DNA of 64,000 nucleotides from an uncultured Lachnospiraceae bacterium (GCA_905209075.1 CAJLRL010000004.1:1-64000), one strand, 5' to 3'. Counted from the first letter of the stretch, positions 41,672 through 51,625 are shown. The notes: generated from the sequence alone by a model not told the origin. Translations and numbers: made by a program.

Positions 41672-42184
41672 GTGGCTAGTTTAGTAGAAGAGCTTATAAA
41701 CGTACTTGCTGAGGAAGAGAGTATTTATAAAAAATTAACAGAATACGGAGAAAAAAAGCGTCAGATAATAATAGACGCAGATATTCCGGAGTTAGAAAAG
41801 CTTACAGATCTTGAACAGCAGGCAAGTGATGAATTACTTACAAAGAGTAATAAGCAGATAGCACTACTAGGCGATATAGCAACAGTTTTAGGAAAAACTG
41901 ATGAAAAAATGACAGTCACAAGACTGATAGGATATCTGGATAAACAGCCGGATATCCAATCGAAGCTTACTGAGACGAGAGATAGTCTGCTGGATACAGC
42001 AGATCAGATGCAAAAGATCAATGATTTAAATTCACAGTTACTTGCTCAGGCGATTGAAATGACCGAATTTGACATTACCTTGTTTAAAAGTATGAGGCAG
42101 GCGCCGGAAACTGCAAATTATGATAAGAGTGCATACAATACAGGCACGATTCTAGGCAGCAGTGGATTTGATGCGAAGCAATAA
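41672..42184 (+). CDS. flgN: flagellar export chaperone FlgN
   Basis: The 170-residue, mainly helical protein starts at GTG 41672 with GAGGATTTG upstream. It has a coiled-coil pattern through residues 1-140 (L-V-E-E-L-I-N-V-L-A-E-E-E-S-I-Y-K-K-L near the N-terminus) and a tail with N-Y-D-K-S-A-Y-N-T typical of FlgN-like chaperones. It guards FlgK and FlgL before export. It lies between flgM and flgK, the usual place. Confidence 0.87.
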   Translation: MASLVEELINVLAEEESIYKKLTEYGEKKRQIIIDADIPELEKLTDLEQQASDELLTKSNKQIALLGDIATVLGKTDEKMTVTRLIGYLDKQPDIQSKLTETRDSLLDTADQMQKINDLNSQLLAQAIEMTEFDITLFKSMRQAPETANYDKSAYNTGTILGSSGFDAKQ

Positions 42185-42202
42185 TTACGGAGGAGACAGA
42201 TA

Positions 42203-43915
42203 ATGGCAAACGGATTCGGCAGTTTCTATGTTGGAAACTCAGGACTTAGAAATTCACAGAACGCTTTAAACACTACAGCAAACAACCTTGCAAATGTAAA
42301 TACAAGAGGGTATGTAAGAGAGCAGGTACGATTTTCAGATTTAGGATATCTTACAAGAAACAATCCTACATCCGGCACAAACATCCAACAGTCAGGACTG
42401 GGTGTGACGGTATCAGACGTTGCTCACGTCAGAGATATTTTCTTAGACAAATCGTATAGACAGGAAAACGGAAGACAGGCATTCTACTCTAAGATGTATG
42501 ACACTACATCTTATGTGGAGGATATCTTACAGGAAATGAACGGAGTAGAATTCAAGGAGAGTGTATCAAGCTTTTGGAAAGCATTTCAGGAATACGCAAA
42601 GGATCCTTCAAACTCTACGAACCAGAACCTTGTGCTTCAGAAAGCTGAGCTGTTTCTGAGCAGATCTAATACGGTTTATCATGATCTACAGAGCTATCAG
42701 TCAAATATAAATTTACAAATTAAACAGCAGGTTGACAGGGTAAATGAGATAGGTGACCGCATCTATACCTTAAACAACGAGATACTCAAGGTTGAAGCCG
42801 GAGGCGTGGAAACAGCCATGACCTTAAGGGATGAAAGGGACACACTCATAGATGAACTGTCAGGCTATGTAAAGATAGAAGCAAACGAAGATTCAACCGG
42901 TGTGATGAATATAAAGGTAGAAGGCCAGGCATTTGTCCAGGACAACAGATGCAACCATATAGGTCTTACAAAAGAGGACGGAACAGGATTTTATACTCCG
43001 TACTGGCCTCACATCACAACAGATCAGACATATATGCCGCTCTTTAGCGATGTCGCACTTCCGTCTACTTTGGCACAAAAGGTTGGAAGCACACAGACAA
43101 CAGATATTTCCACATCTCTTAACAACGATATCGGAAGTATCAAGGCACTTCTTGTGGCGAGAGGTTCTGAATACGGAACATTCGATTACATGAGTGATGC
43201 GAAATATCCTCAGGTAGAGGATTGTGTGGTAATGGAAACTGAGGCAGAGATTTCATATCTTTTCAGGGAAGTCATGACAGCTATGAACGATATTTTCTGC
43301 CCAAATACGACATACACAGCAAACGATGGAACAGTTTACAAAGTGCTTGATACAGAAAACTGCTCAGTAGGCGCAGATGGTAAGCTTCCACCGCAGGAGC
43401 TCTATGTACGAGAGGGTTATCCAAGATACACGGAGCAGACAATAGATGGCAAGACGTTCTATGTATACAATGAGGAAACGGATGCAAACAATTCATCATG
43501 GTACAGACTTGGAAATGTATCTGTAAACGATGAACTGCTCTCAGAAGTTACAAAGCTTCCATCGTTTACCCAGGATGGTAAAGTAAACTACAACATAGGA
43601 AACCAGATAACAAATGCATGGTCAAACAAAGGCTTATACATTAATCCAAACGATACATCATGGTGTAATTTTGAAGGATACTACGACAAGATAGTATCAA
43701 GACTTGGAACATCAGGAAGTGTGTACAGCTCATCTACCGATACGCTTACAGCTACGGTTTCTTCCATTGACAATCAGAGAAACCAGATAATCGGAGTATC
43801 TTCGGACGAAGAGCTTACGAACATGATAAAGTTCCAGTCGGCATACAATGCGGCAAGCCGTTATATAACGGTTATAAGCGAGATGACAGAGCTTATTGTG
43901 ACAGGACTTAAATAA
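42203..43915 (+). CDS. flgK: flagellar hook-associated protein FlgK (paralogue 1)
   Basis: The 570-residue HAP1 protein has N-terminal D0 motif S-Q-N-A-L-N-T-T-A-N-N-L-A-N-V-N-T (near 18-34) and a C-terminal heptad region M-I-K-F-Q-S-A-Y-N-A-A-S-R-Y-I-T-V. It joins hook and filament. Nothing is broken. It is followed 17 bases later by a second full-length FlgK-like gene, so the hook-filament junction may use two versions. Confidence 0.9.
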   Translation: MANGFGSFYVGNSGLRNSQNALNTTANNLANVNTRGYVREQVRFSDLGYLTRNNPTSGTNIQQSGLGVTVSDVAHVRDIFLDKSYRQENGRQAFYSKMYDTTSYVEDILQEMNGVEFKESVSSFWKAFQEYAKDPSNSTNQNLVLQKAELFLSRSNTVYHDLQSYQSNINLQIKQQVDRVNEIGDRIYTLNNEILKVEAGGVETAMTLRDERDTLIDELSGYVKIEANEDSTGVMNIKVEGQAFVQDNRCNHIGLTKEDGTGFYTPYWPHITTDQTYMPLFSDVALPSTLAQKVGSTQTTDISTSLNNDIGSIKALLVARGSEYGTFDYMSDAKYPQVEDCVVMETEAEISYLFREVMTAMNDIFCPNTTYTANDGTVYKVLDTENCSVGADGKLPPQELYVREGYPRYTEQTIDGKTFYVYNEETDANNSSWYRLGNVSVNDELLSEVTKLPSFTQDGKVNYNIGNQITNAWSNKGLYINPNDTSWCNFEGYYDKIVSRLGTSGSVYSSSTDTLTATVSSIDNQRNQIIGVSSDEELTNMIKFQSAYNAASRYITVISEMTELIVTGLK

Positions 43916-43932
43916 TCAGGAGGCGAGGGGAT

Positions 43933-45780
43933 ATGGCTTCAACATTTTTTGGACTTAATATCGGATCGAGTGCATTAAGCTCATTCCAGGTAGCTATAAA
44001 TACAACAACAAATAATATTGCAAATGTCAGGACAACCGGATATACAAGACAGACAGCCACTCTGAATGCTTCGGAGGCTCTTCGCGTAAATGCAAGATAC
44101 GGAAGTACAGGAACCGGTGTTACGGTAACATCAATAACCCAGCAGAGAGATCTGTATTATGATAATAAATACTGGGAGAATAATTCCAGCTACGGAAGAT
44201 ATGAACAGAGATTGTACTATCTCGACCAGATACAGAATTATTTCAAGGATGATGCATCTGTAAAAGGTTTTGCAAGTGTATTTTCAGATATGTTTTCAAG
44301 TCTTGATACATTAAAGACAAAGGCGTCTGACCTTACAGTAAGAAACCAGTTCATAAGCAAATCGCAGAGCCTGTGTACATATTTCAACCAGATGTATCAG
44401 GATCTTTCAGATTTACAGGATGATTGTAACGAAGAAATCAAAAATAACGTTGATGAGATCAATTCAATAAGTGAGAAAATATCACTGCTAAATAAAGAAA
44501 TCAATCAGGTAGAGACAGGAACAGGCGCATGCGCCAGTGAACTGCGTGATGAGAGAGCGAACCTTATGGATAAGCTTTCAAAGATAGTTAATGTTTCTTA
44601 TCTGGAAACGGAAATCCCAAACACAAACGGGGATAACCTGGGCGGAACGATATTTACTCTCTATATAAATGGCGAGAAAGCGGTAGAAGGTAAGGATTAC
44701 AGAAAACTCCACTGTGAGTCCACAGAGATGAAAAATAATCAGACAGATAATGATGGACTCTATAAAATCTACTGGGATGATACAAAGATGGAATTCTCAG
44801 GTATCGCAGGAACAGCTGGCGGAAAACTAAAAGCATTGTTCGAGATGAGAGATGGAGATAACAACGAGAATTTTAAGGGTAAGGTTACACAGGCCGATAA
44901 ATATTCATTTACTGTTACGGGTGTCTCTGTCCAGAATTTAAAAGCACTTAATCTTCCGGCAACAGACGGAAAGATCACGGTAAATAACGTGACATATGAG
45001 TATAATGACTGGGAAGCAGAGGTTGATTCAGAAGGAAATCTCGTTTCCGTAAAATTCAACCTGAACCAGAACAAGGCTGTGGCAGATCCTGCGAAGGTGG
45101 TGCAGGAAGGCTATACGCTCTATGCGGGCTCAGGAATCGACAGTATGGGAATCCCATATTACATGACACAGCTTAATGAGTTTGTCCGTGATTTTTCGGA
45201 AATGTTTAATGAAATAGAAAGTACTGGCAAAAATTTAAATGGCGATACACCACCTCAGTTTTTCGAGGCGGTCACAGCTACAGGAAAGGTATATGATTTT
45301 TCCGACAGCAGCTTATACAGAAACCTTGCTGCTGGCCAGACTGCAAAGATAACAAGTAGTTCAAACACATATTACCGCATGACGGCAGGAAACTATGGGG
45401 TAAATACAAAGGTGATGGATAATGTTTCACTTTTTGCGACTACAACAGACAGCACAAAGCCGGATGCATATGACGTGATAGAACAGCTTAAGAAGCTCCA
45501 GTCTGAGACAAATGTATACAGAAATGACAAGGCTTCTACATTTTTGGAAACTTTGATCTCTGATATATCAGTGGACACAGAAAAATCACAGACATATACT
45601 AAGCTTTACGAAAATCTTGAGGCTACGATCTCAAATCAGAGAACATCGGTATCAGGTGTTGATGAGGATGAGGAAGCACTTAATCTTGTAAAATTCCAGA
45701 ATGCTTATAATATGTCATCAAAAGTAATTTCGGTGATGAAAGAACTTCTCGATAAACTGATAAACGAGACAGGTGTATAA
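43933..45780 (+). CDS. flgK: flagellar hook-associated protein FlgK (paralogue 2)
   Basis: The 615-residue protein again has both D0 ends: A-I-N-T-T-T-N-N-I-A-N-V-R-T-T-G-Y near 22-38 and L-V-K-F-Q-N-A-Y-N-M-S-S-K-V-I-S-V at the C-terminus. The central domains differ strongly from paralogue 1, so the duplication is old. AGGAGGCGAGGGGAT precedes the ATG. FlgL follows. Confidence 0.88.
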   Translation: MASTFFGLNIGSSALSSFQVAINTTTNNIANVRTTGYTRQTATLNASEALRVNARYGSTGTGVTVTSITQQRDLYYDNKYWENNSSYGRYEQRLYYLDQIQNYFKDDASVKGFASVFSDMFSSLDTLKTKASDLTVRNQFISKSQSLCTYFNQMYQDLSDLQDDCNEEIKNNVDEINSISEKISLLNKEINQVETGTGACASELRDERANLMDKLSKIVNVSYLETEIPNTNGDNLGGTIFTLYINGEKAVEGKDYRKLHCESTEMKNNQTDNDGLYKIYWDDTKMEFSGIAGTAGGKLKALFEMRDGDNNENFKGKVTQADKYSFTVTGVSVQNLKALNLPATDGKITVNNVTYEYNDWEAEVDSEGNLVSVKFNLNQNKAVADPAKVVQEGYTLYAGSGIDSMGIPYYMTQLNEFVRDFSEMFNEIESTGKNLNGDTPPQFFEAVTATGKVYDFSDSSLYRNLAAGQTAKITSSSNTYYRMTAGNYGVNTKVMDNVSLFATTTDSTKPDAYDVIEQLKKLQSETNVYRNDKASTFLETLISDISVDTEKSQTYTKLYENLEATISNQRTSVSGVDEDEEALNLVKFQNAYNMSSKVISVMKELLDKLINETGV

Positions 45781-45804
45781 ATATAGATTACAAGGAGGCA
45801 TCAT

Positions 45805-47349
45805 ATGCGCATTACCAATAATATGATCATGAGCAACACGAAGACGAATATCAATTTAACAAAACAGCTCGTGGACAAATATAATACACAGATGACAACG
45901 CAGAAGAAGATATCAAAAGCATCAGATGACCCGGTAATTGCTATCAGATCACTCAGGTTATCTACAAACCTTACACATATAGATCAGTTTGTGGACAATA
46001 ATATACCGGATGCCGATTCATGGCTTGACGTTACGGAAACTGCATTAAAGAATATGAAGACGCTTCTTACAGATATAAGAACACAGTGTGTCAACGGATC
46101 TACAGATACGCTCACAGCGGATGACAGGAATACGATCCTAAAGCAGCTTACAGCTATGAAATCACAGGTATATACTGAAGGAAATTCCGATTACGCAGGA
46201 AGGACGGTGTTTACCGGATACCGCACATCTTCAAAGCTTACATTCCAGACTGACTCACAGAAAACCACTTATGAGATCACGCAGAGTCTCGGAGCGGATT
46301 CACTTGAGGAGAAGAGATATTACACAAATGGTGTAACTGTACCAGGAACAATAGGCACAGCAACGCCTGACTGTGATACTGACGTAAAAGAATACAGTTA
46401 CCAGCGGATACGACTTGGATACGGAAGCACAACTTCGGATGTTACATTGAGTATAGACGGAACAGATACAGCATTTACAAATTATAAATATTCATCAGAT
46501 TTTGATCCGTCAAAGCTTGGTGATGATGATATTGCATACATACAGGAAACAGGCGAATTTGTGCTCGGTAAAAATGTTTCTACATCCATAAAGGATAACA
46601 ACTCAAAGATAGAAATAAACTATGTAAAAACAGGCTTTGATGCAGATGATGCAAGACCTGAATACTATTATAACTGCAGAGATATTTCTGATGCAGTCAC
46701 ACTCGATGCAGATAATAATATCAAAAGAGATGCATCAGGAAACATCATATATGATAATCCGGACAAAATAGTTACATACAAAAACTATGACGACAACGGA
46801 GAGAGGATAGGACAGCCTATATCATATACCGTTGCAACAGGTACAGAATTAACTGTAAATACACAGGCAAAGGATGTTCTTGATACAGGAATCAAGAGAG
46901 ATGTGGATGAACTTATCACAGTAGTTCAGAATGCGATCAACGCACATGATAAAGTGTCCCAGATCGAAGGCATGATGAAACAGGAACAGTACGCTGACAA
47001 GGATTCACAGGCAAAATTAAAGACGTATCTGGATGCGGCAAAGCAGGAAGCGGATTATGCTGATAATAATATGCAAAAGACATATGGACAGTATATAACA
47101 AAGTTTGATAACCACATGAACAAAGTAAATCTTGCCCTGACGAATTCAGGAAGTACGCAGAGCCGGCTTACACTTATAAAGAACCGTGTCGAGGAACAGA
47201 AGACAACAGTTGAAGAACTTAAATCAACAAATGAGGACAGAGACTTATCTGACATAATCATTGATTTTTATGCTATGTATAACGCATACCAGTCAAGCCT
47301 TACAGCGGCATCAAAAGCAAACGGGAATACACTGCTTGATTACCTGTAA
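45805..47349 (+). CDS. flgL: flagellar hook-associated protein FlgL
   Basis: The 514-residue HAP3 protein has M-R-I-T-N-N-M-I-M-S-N-T-K-T-N-I-N at the start and the flagellin-like D-D-P-V-I-A-I-R-S-L-R-L near 42-53. Its C-terminal helix includes D-I-I-I-D-F-Y-A-M-Y-N-A-Y-Q-S-S-L. It is longer than the usual 300 residues because of an enlarged middle domain (about 120-370). ACAAGGAGGCATCAT precedes the ATG. It ends the flgM operon. Confidence 0.9.
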   Translation: MRITNNMIMSNTKTNINLTKQLVDKYNTQMTTQKKISKASDDPVIAIRSLRLSTNLTHIDQFVDNNIPDADSWLDVTETALKNMKTLLTDIRTQCVNGSTDTLTADDRNTILKQLTAMKSQVYTEGNSDYAGRTVFTGYRTSSKLTFQTDSQKTTYEITQSLGADSLEEKRYYTNGVTVPGTIGTATPDCDTDVKEYSYQRIRLGYGSTTSDVTLSIDGTDTAFTNYKYSSDFDPSKLGDDDIAYIQETGEFVLGKNVSTSIKDNNSKIEINYVKTGFDADDARPEYYYNCRDISDAVTLDADNNIKRDASGNIIYDNPDKIVTYKNYDDNGERIGQPISYTVATGTELTVNTQAKDVLDTGIKRDVDELITVVQNAINAHDKVSQIEGMMKQEQYADKDSQAKLKTYLDAAKQEADYADNNMQKTYGQYITKFDNHMNKVNLALTNSGSTQSRLTLIKNRVEEQKTTVEELKSTNEDRDLSDIIIDFYAMYNAYQSSLTAASKANGNTLLDYL

Positions 47350-47362
47350 TATGAAAACAAAT

Positions 47363-47399
47363 GGCTCGCAGCTGAATGGATGACGGACAGCGGCGGGCC
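47363..47399 (+). promoter_or_regulatory. hairpin with two ANGGA motifs upstream of fliW-csrA
   Basis: GGCTCGC pairs with GCGGGCC (one U-G) and GCTG with CAGC inside, leaving the loop AATGGATGACGGA, which shows AUGGA and ACGGA. There is no T-run, so it is not a terminator. ANGGA in a hairpin loop is the known CsrA binding signal. fliW starts 58 bases downstream. Confidence 0.55.
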
Positions 47400-47457
47400 A
47401 ATATAAAAATGTAAACAGTACGACGATACTCCAGAAAGCGGAGAAGGAGGACATGCC

Positions 47458-47925
47458 ATGAAGGCAGAGACAAGAATATTTGGGACTATAGATATCGAAG
47501 ATAGTAAAATTATAAAGATGGAAAAGGGAATGATCGGATTTCCGGATCTTAAAACTTTTTCACTTATCTTTGACTCGGACAAGCATGAAAAAGGCGGTTC
47601 GACAATTATGTGGCTTCAATCAATGGATGATGGAGATATAGCATTTCCGGTTATGATCCCGAATCTCATTATAGAAGACTACAATCCTACAGTAAACAAC
47701 GAGGCGCTCGCTCCCCTGGGGGATTTGAATGAGGAGAACACATATGTACTTGTCACTGTAAATGTGCCAAGTGATCTTAAAAAGATAGCATGTAATCTGA
47801 AGGCTCCGATAGTGCTAAATACAGACACGAACAAGGCAGCCCAGATAGTTGTAGAAGATGATTTCGCAGTTCATTTTGAATTCTATGACCTGCTCCAGAA
47901 GCGCAAAGAAAAGGCGGGTGAATAG
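47458..47925 (+). CDS. fliW: flagellar assembly factor FliW
   Basis: The 155-residue protein shows T-R-I-F-G-T-I-D-I-E near the start, G-M-I-G-F-P-D-L-K near 24 and A-F-P-V-M-I-P-N near 62. FliW binds free flagellin or CsrA and thereby links flagellin level to its translation. GGAGAAGGAGGACATGCC precedes the ATG, and it lies two bases upstream of csrA. Confidence 0.95.
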   Translation: MKAETRIFGTIDIEDSKIIKMEKGMIGFPDLKTFSLIFDSDKHEKGGSTIMWLQSMDDGDIAFPVMIPNLIIEDYNPTVNNEALAPLGDLNEENTYVLVTVNVPSDLKKIACNLKAPIVLNTDTNKAAQIVVEDDFAVHFEFYDLLQKRKEKAGE

Positions 47926-47927
47926 AA

Positions 47928-48146
47928 ATGCTGGCATTGACGAGAAAAAAGGGTGAAGCCCTTGTGATAAATAACAACGTTGAGATAACGATACTCGAGA
48001 TCAGGGGTGACCAGATAAAAATAGGTGTAAATGCACCAAAGGAAGTTCCTGTATATCGTAAAGAAGTCTATCTGCAGATCCAGAAGGAAAATAGGGCATC
48101 AGTTGCAGAGGACAAGATGGCAGAACTTAAAAATTTATTTGGTTAA
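47928..48146 (+). CDS. csrA: carbon storage/flagellin translational regulator CsrA
   Basis: The 72-residue RNA-binding dimer begins M-L-A-L-T-R-K-K-G-E-A-L-V-I and has I-K-I-G-V-N-A-P-K-E-V-P-V-Y-R-K-E-V near 31-48, both highly conserved. It binds GGA-bearing hairpins to block translation of flagellin mRNA. It is tightly coupled to fliW and ends before a terminator. Confidence 0.97.
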   Translation: MLALTRKKGEALVINNNVEITILEIRGDQIKIGVNAPKEVPVYRKEVYLQIQKENRASVAEDKMAELKNLFG

Positions 48147-48147
48147 T

Positions 48148-48205
48148 AAAATTTCCTGCATCATTTTCTGGAAACGTTCATTTGGAAAATGGTGTGGGAA
48201 TTTTT
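48148..48205 (+). terminator. terminator after csrA
   Basis: AAATTTCC/GGAATTTTT outside and CATTTTC/GAAAATG inside form a long interrupted stem with a T-run at 48201-48205. Confidence 0.7.
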
Positions 48206-48219
48206 AGAATAATTTACTA

Positions 48220-48246
48220 TTAATTATTGGGAAAATCATCCGATAT
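48220..48246 (+). promoter_or_regulatory. probable sigma-28 promoter of flaG-fliD
   Basis: TTAA (48220-48223), 15 bases, then TCCGATAT (48239-48246). The -10 part is perfect and the -35 part deviates at one base. Confidence 0.65.
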
Positions 48247-48313
48247 AATATGTAGCAAAAAGAACGGATATATATCCAAAAATGTTTAGTGAGTCACACG
48301 GAGGTGAACATTA

Positions 48314-48757
48314 ATGGGAATTGAAGCAATAAAAAATGCAGGCGTGGCATATCAGGGAAGTTCGTCAGCTACATCATCAAAGGAGACATTAAAGACTTCT
48401 GCGCCATTAGACAACAGTGCAGTTACATCACATGATACAGCGAGAGCAGTCGAGAACATCAATATAGGCAGCACAGAAGGAAATGATCCTGGCGAGAATG
48501 CTGCACAGATACTTCAGGCACAGCAGGCAGACCAGAATGCGCAGATAAAGAAAGCTGTTGAGGAAATAAACAAGAGTGCCATGAACGATCAGGCAGAAGC
48601 TATTTTTGGTATTCATGAAAAGACACATAGAGTGACGATAAAAATAGTGGATAAAGAGACAAAAGAAGTGATCAAAGAATATCCGCCGGAAAAGACACTT
48701 GATATGATCGCAAAGGTATGGGAAATGGCAGGAATAATGGTGGACGAGAAGCGCTAG
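48314..48757 (+). CDS. flaG: FlaG family protein
   Basis: The 147-residue protein has a variable low-complexity N-terminal half rich in S, T and A. A C-terminal FlaG domain follows: I-F-G-I-H-E-K-T-H-R-V-T-I-K-I-V-D-K-E-T, then E-V-I-K-E-Y-P-P-E-K near 120-130. FlaG proteins influence filament length, often encoded before fliD as here. CGGAGGTGAACATTA precedes the ATG. Confidence 0.9.
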   Translation: MGIEAIKNAGVAYQGSSSATSSKETLKTSAPLDNSAVTSHDTARAVENINIGSTEGNDPGENAAQILQAQQADQNAQIKKAVEEINKSAMNDQAEAIFGIHEKTHRVTIKIVDKETKEVIKEYPPEKTLDMIAKVWEMAGIMVDEKR

Positions 48758-48880
48758 AGCCATAGCGTATCAATGACGGATATGGATAACGGAATATAAA
48801 TTTTGGAACAGTAAAAAACATATAATTATAGTACCCAATATTATAGAAATAATACAGCTATCAGAAGAAGGAGAATAAAT

Positions 48881-51535
48881 ATGGCAATCAGATTATCAGG
48901 AATGGCTTCAGGCCTTGATACAGATTCGATTGTACAGGCACTGGTATCATCTTATTCATACAAGAAATCCAAATACGAAAAAGCCCAGACAAAGCTTGGC
49001 TGGACACAGGAAGCATGGAAATCTTTAAATACAAAAGTATACAGTCTGTACAGCAATGTATCTAATCTCAGATTCTCTACAGCATACAGTCTGAAGAAAA
49101 CATCTGTATCAGACAGCACAAAGGCTTCTGTGAAGGCCGGTTCAAGTGCGCCGAATGGAACACAGACGCTTAAGATAACAAACACTGCAAAAGCAGGATA
49201 TCTTACAGGCGAAGGGATCAATGCATCAAGCTCAAGCACTACACTCGCACAGCTTGGATACACAGGCGGTGATGCAAAGATTAATGTAAACACAAAAGAT
49301 GGCACAAAGAGCATAACACTCAGCGCTACATCAACAATGTCTGATGTTGAGAAACAGTTAAAGGAAGCTGGACTTAATGCAAGCTATGACTCTACATATA
49401 AACGTTTCTATATCAGTGCAAAAGATACCGGAGCAGATAATGATTTTACACTTACCGGTGCAAACACAGGTGGTGCAACAGCATTATATAAGCTCGGAAT
49501 TGCAGTAGGAACATCTACATCAAATCCATACAGCCAGTATGACAGCTTATATGGAGGCTCGGACGCAGCAACACAGCAGAAGATAGAAAACGCTGTTGCT
49601 GCATATAAGAGTTCATCATCTAATATAGAGAAATACACCGCACAGAGCAACAATCTGCTCAATGCCATCACATATGGTACAGCATATGCTGATGTACAGG
49701 ATTTTTACAGATCATTAAGCGGTACAAAAACCGAATCAGGCGCTGACATAGACACAGCAAAACTTGAGACGCTTGCAAAACTTGGCAGTGGCAGGGATTC
49801 AGCTATAATCACTAAAAATTCTGACGGTACATATACGACATACAGCAAGACAACAGCAAAAGATGCCGATGGAAACACTGTATACAAATCAGAAGACGGA
49901 AAATATATTTCAGCAGAAGAACGCTACACAAATGGTGGAAAGACATATAAGAAAAACTCAGATGGAGCCTATGTGAATGTCAGCGATGAAAATGATAAAT
50001 ACACCGGTGACACGGCAGATCTTACAAAGACGGTCACATACAAAAATGTTTCAGAATCTAAATCATATGTATCCGGAAGTGATGCTGATACAAAGACATA
50101 CACAAAAAATTCAGATGATACGTATACCTGTGACGGAAAGACATACACAAAACGTGCCGATGGAAAATATTATGCTGAGGGAGAAGCAGCTGACTCCAAA
50201 AATGGTGTAACTATAACAGAAAAGGTTGAGTATACATCGTCGACAGCAATAAGTGATGCAGAGGCAGCAGCTGATGCATATAAAGACATTACAAAGAATA
50301 TTGATGAGAAAGCGCTCTCTACATATTCATCAAATCTTTCGACAGTGACTGCTTTTGAATCGACAAAAGATACATCACTTACAAGCAGTGATGAATATAC
50401 GATAGCAGGTCTTACATCCGCTATACATAATGCATATGATAATGGCGGCAAAGATGCTGTATCTAATCTTATGGCCGGAAACGGAACAGATTCCAACGCA
50501 TATGCTGCAAAGGTAGCTGCACTTACTACAAGCATTTCAAGTGAACAGACAAATCTTGACAATAACAAGCTTGTAAAAGAACTTGCAGCCATTAAGGATA
50601 CAACATCCAGTGAGTATCAGACTGCACTTAAGAATATGGTAGAGACAGTAAACTCAGCACATGATCTTTCATCTAATGCCCAGTACAATACAAAGGCAAA
50701 AAAAGTAGAAGGAGAGGATGCAGAAATCTGGCTTAATGGTGTCCAGTACACCGGCTCAAGCAGTACGTTTACGATAAATAACCTCACAATAGAGGCTCTT
50801 GCCACAACAGGAAATGATGAGATAAGCATAACTACAAGTACGGACACGCAGGGAATCTACGATAAGGTAAAGGATTTCCTCACAGAATACAATAACATCA
50901 TAAACGAGATGACAAAGCTCTACAATGCATCTTCATCAAAAGGTTATGAGCCACTGACAGACGATGAGAAGGACTCAATGTCAGACAAGGAAATCGAAAA
51001 ATGGGAGACAAAGATCAAGGATTCACTCCTCAGAAATGACTCTACATTAAATGGCGTAATGAGTGCGATGACATTAGCTATGTCACAGGCTGTAGAAATA
51101 GATGGAAAGAAATACTCATTATCAAGCTTTGGAATACACACACTTGGATATCTGAATGCCGCTGAAAACGAGCAGAATGCATATCATATCGATGGTGATG
51201 AGGATGACACAAACACATCAGGAAACGCAGACAAGCTTATGACAGCTATAACGGAGGATCCGGATATGGTGATGCAGTTTATGCAGAAGGTTACTACGAA
51301 TCTGTATAATGCTATCGGTGATAAGATGAAATCCACCACACTTAGTTCGGCATTCACTATCTACAACGATAAGCAGATGACAACACAGTATACGGATTAT
51401 ACAAAGCTTATCAAAGAATGGGAGACAAAGATTTCAGATAAAGAGGACTACTACTATAAGAAATTCTCGTCAATGGAATCTGCACTCACGAAGCTCAACA
51501 GTACACAGGGTTCGTTAAGCGGATATTTCTCATAA
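48881..51535 (+). CDS. fliD: flagellar filament cap protein FliD, enlarged
   Basis: The 884-residue protein has conserved ends: M-A-I-R-L-S-G-M-A-S-G-L-D-T-D-S-I-V near 1-18 and a C-terminal helical region M-E-S-A-L-T-K-L-N-S-T-Q-G-S-L. It caps the filament tip and guides flagellin folding. It is well above the usual 450-700 residues. The extra length includes residues about 305-440, which repeat a motif like G-K-T-Y-x-K-x-(S/A)-D-G-x-Y. Such inserts form surface domains. AAGGAGAATAAAT precedes the ATG. Confidence 0.93.
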   Translation: MAIRLSGMASGLDTDSIVQALVSSYSYKKSKYEKAQTKLGWTQEAWKSLNTKVYSLYSNVSNLRFSTAYSLKKTSVSDSTKASVKAGSSAPNGTQTLKITNTAKAGYLTGEGINASSSSTTLAQLGYTGGDAKINVNTKDGTKSITLSATSTMSDVEKQLKEAGLNASYDSTYKRFYISAKDTGADNDFTLTGANTGGATALYKLGIAVGTSTSNPYSQYDSLYGGSDAATQQKIENAVAAYKSSSSNIEKYTAQSNNLLNAITYGTAYADVQDFYRSLSGTKTESGADIDTAKLETLAKLGSGRDSAIITKNSDGTYTTYSKTTAKDADGNTVYKSEDGKYISAEERYTNGGKTYKKNSDGAYVNVSDENDKYTGDTADLTKTVTYKNVSESKSYVSGSDADTKTYTKNSDDTYTCDGKTYTKRADGKYYAEGEAADSKNGVTITEKVEYTSSTAISDAEAAADAYKDITKNIDEKALSTYSSNLSTVTAFESTKDTSLTSSDEYTIAGLTSAIHNAYDNGGKDAVSNLMAGNGTDSNAYAAKVAALTTSISSEQTNLDNNKLVKELAAIKDTTSSEYQTALKNMVETVNSAHDLSSNAQYNTKAKKVEGEDAEIWLNGVQYTGSSSTFTINNLTIEALATTGNDEISITTSTDTQGIYDKVKDFLTEYNNIINEMTKLYNASSSKGYEPLTDDEKDSMSDKEIEKWETKIKDSLLRNDSTLNGVMSAMTLAMSQAVEIDGKKYSLSSFGIHTLGYLNAAENEQNAYHIDGDEDDTNTSGNADKLMTAITEDPDMVMQFMQKVTTNLYNAIGDKMKSTTLSSAFTIYNDKQMTTQYTDYTKLIKEWETKISDKEDYYYKKFSSMESALTKLNSTQGSLSGYFS

Positions 51536-51560
51536 AATAATATGTGTAACTACTTAGCAT

Positions 51561-51625
51561 AGAAATATGCAATAGAAATATGCAATAGAAATATGCAATA
51601 GAAATATGCAATAGAAATATGCGGT
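51561..51625. repeat. 13-bp tandem repeat, five units
   Basis: AGAAATATGCAAT is repeated exactly four times (51561-51612) and a fifth unit ends GCGGT. It lies between fliD and fliS. Confidence 0.92.

Noticed and set aside
51561..51625. Tandem repeat as a CRISPR array
   Set aside because: Units are 13 bp, directly adjacent with no spacers.
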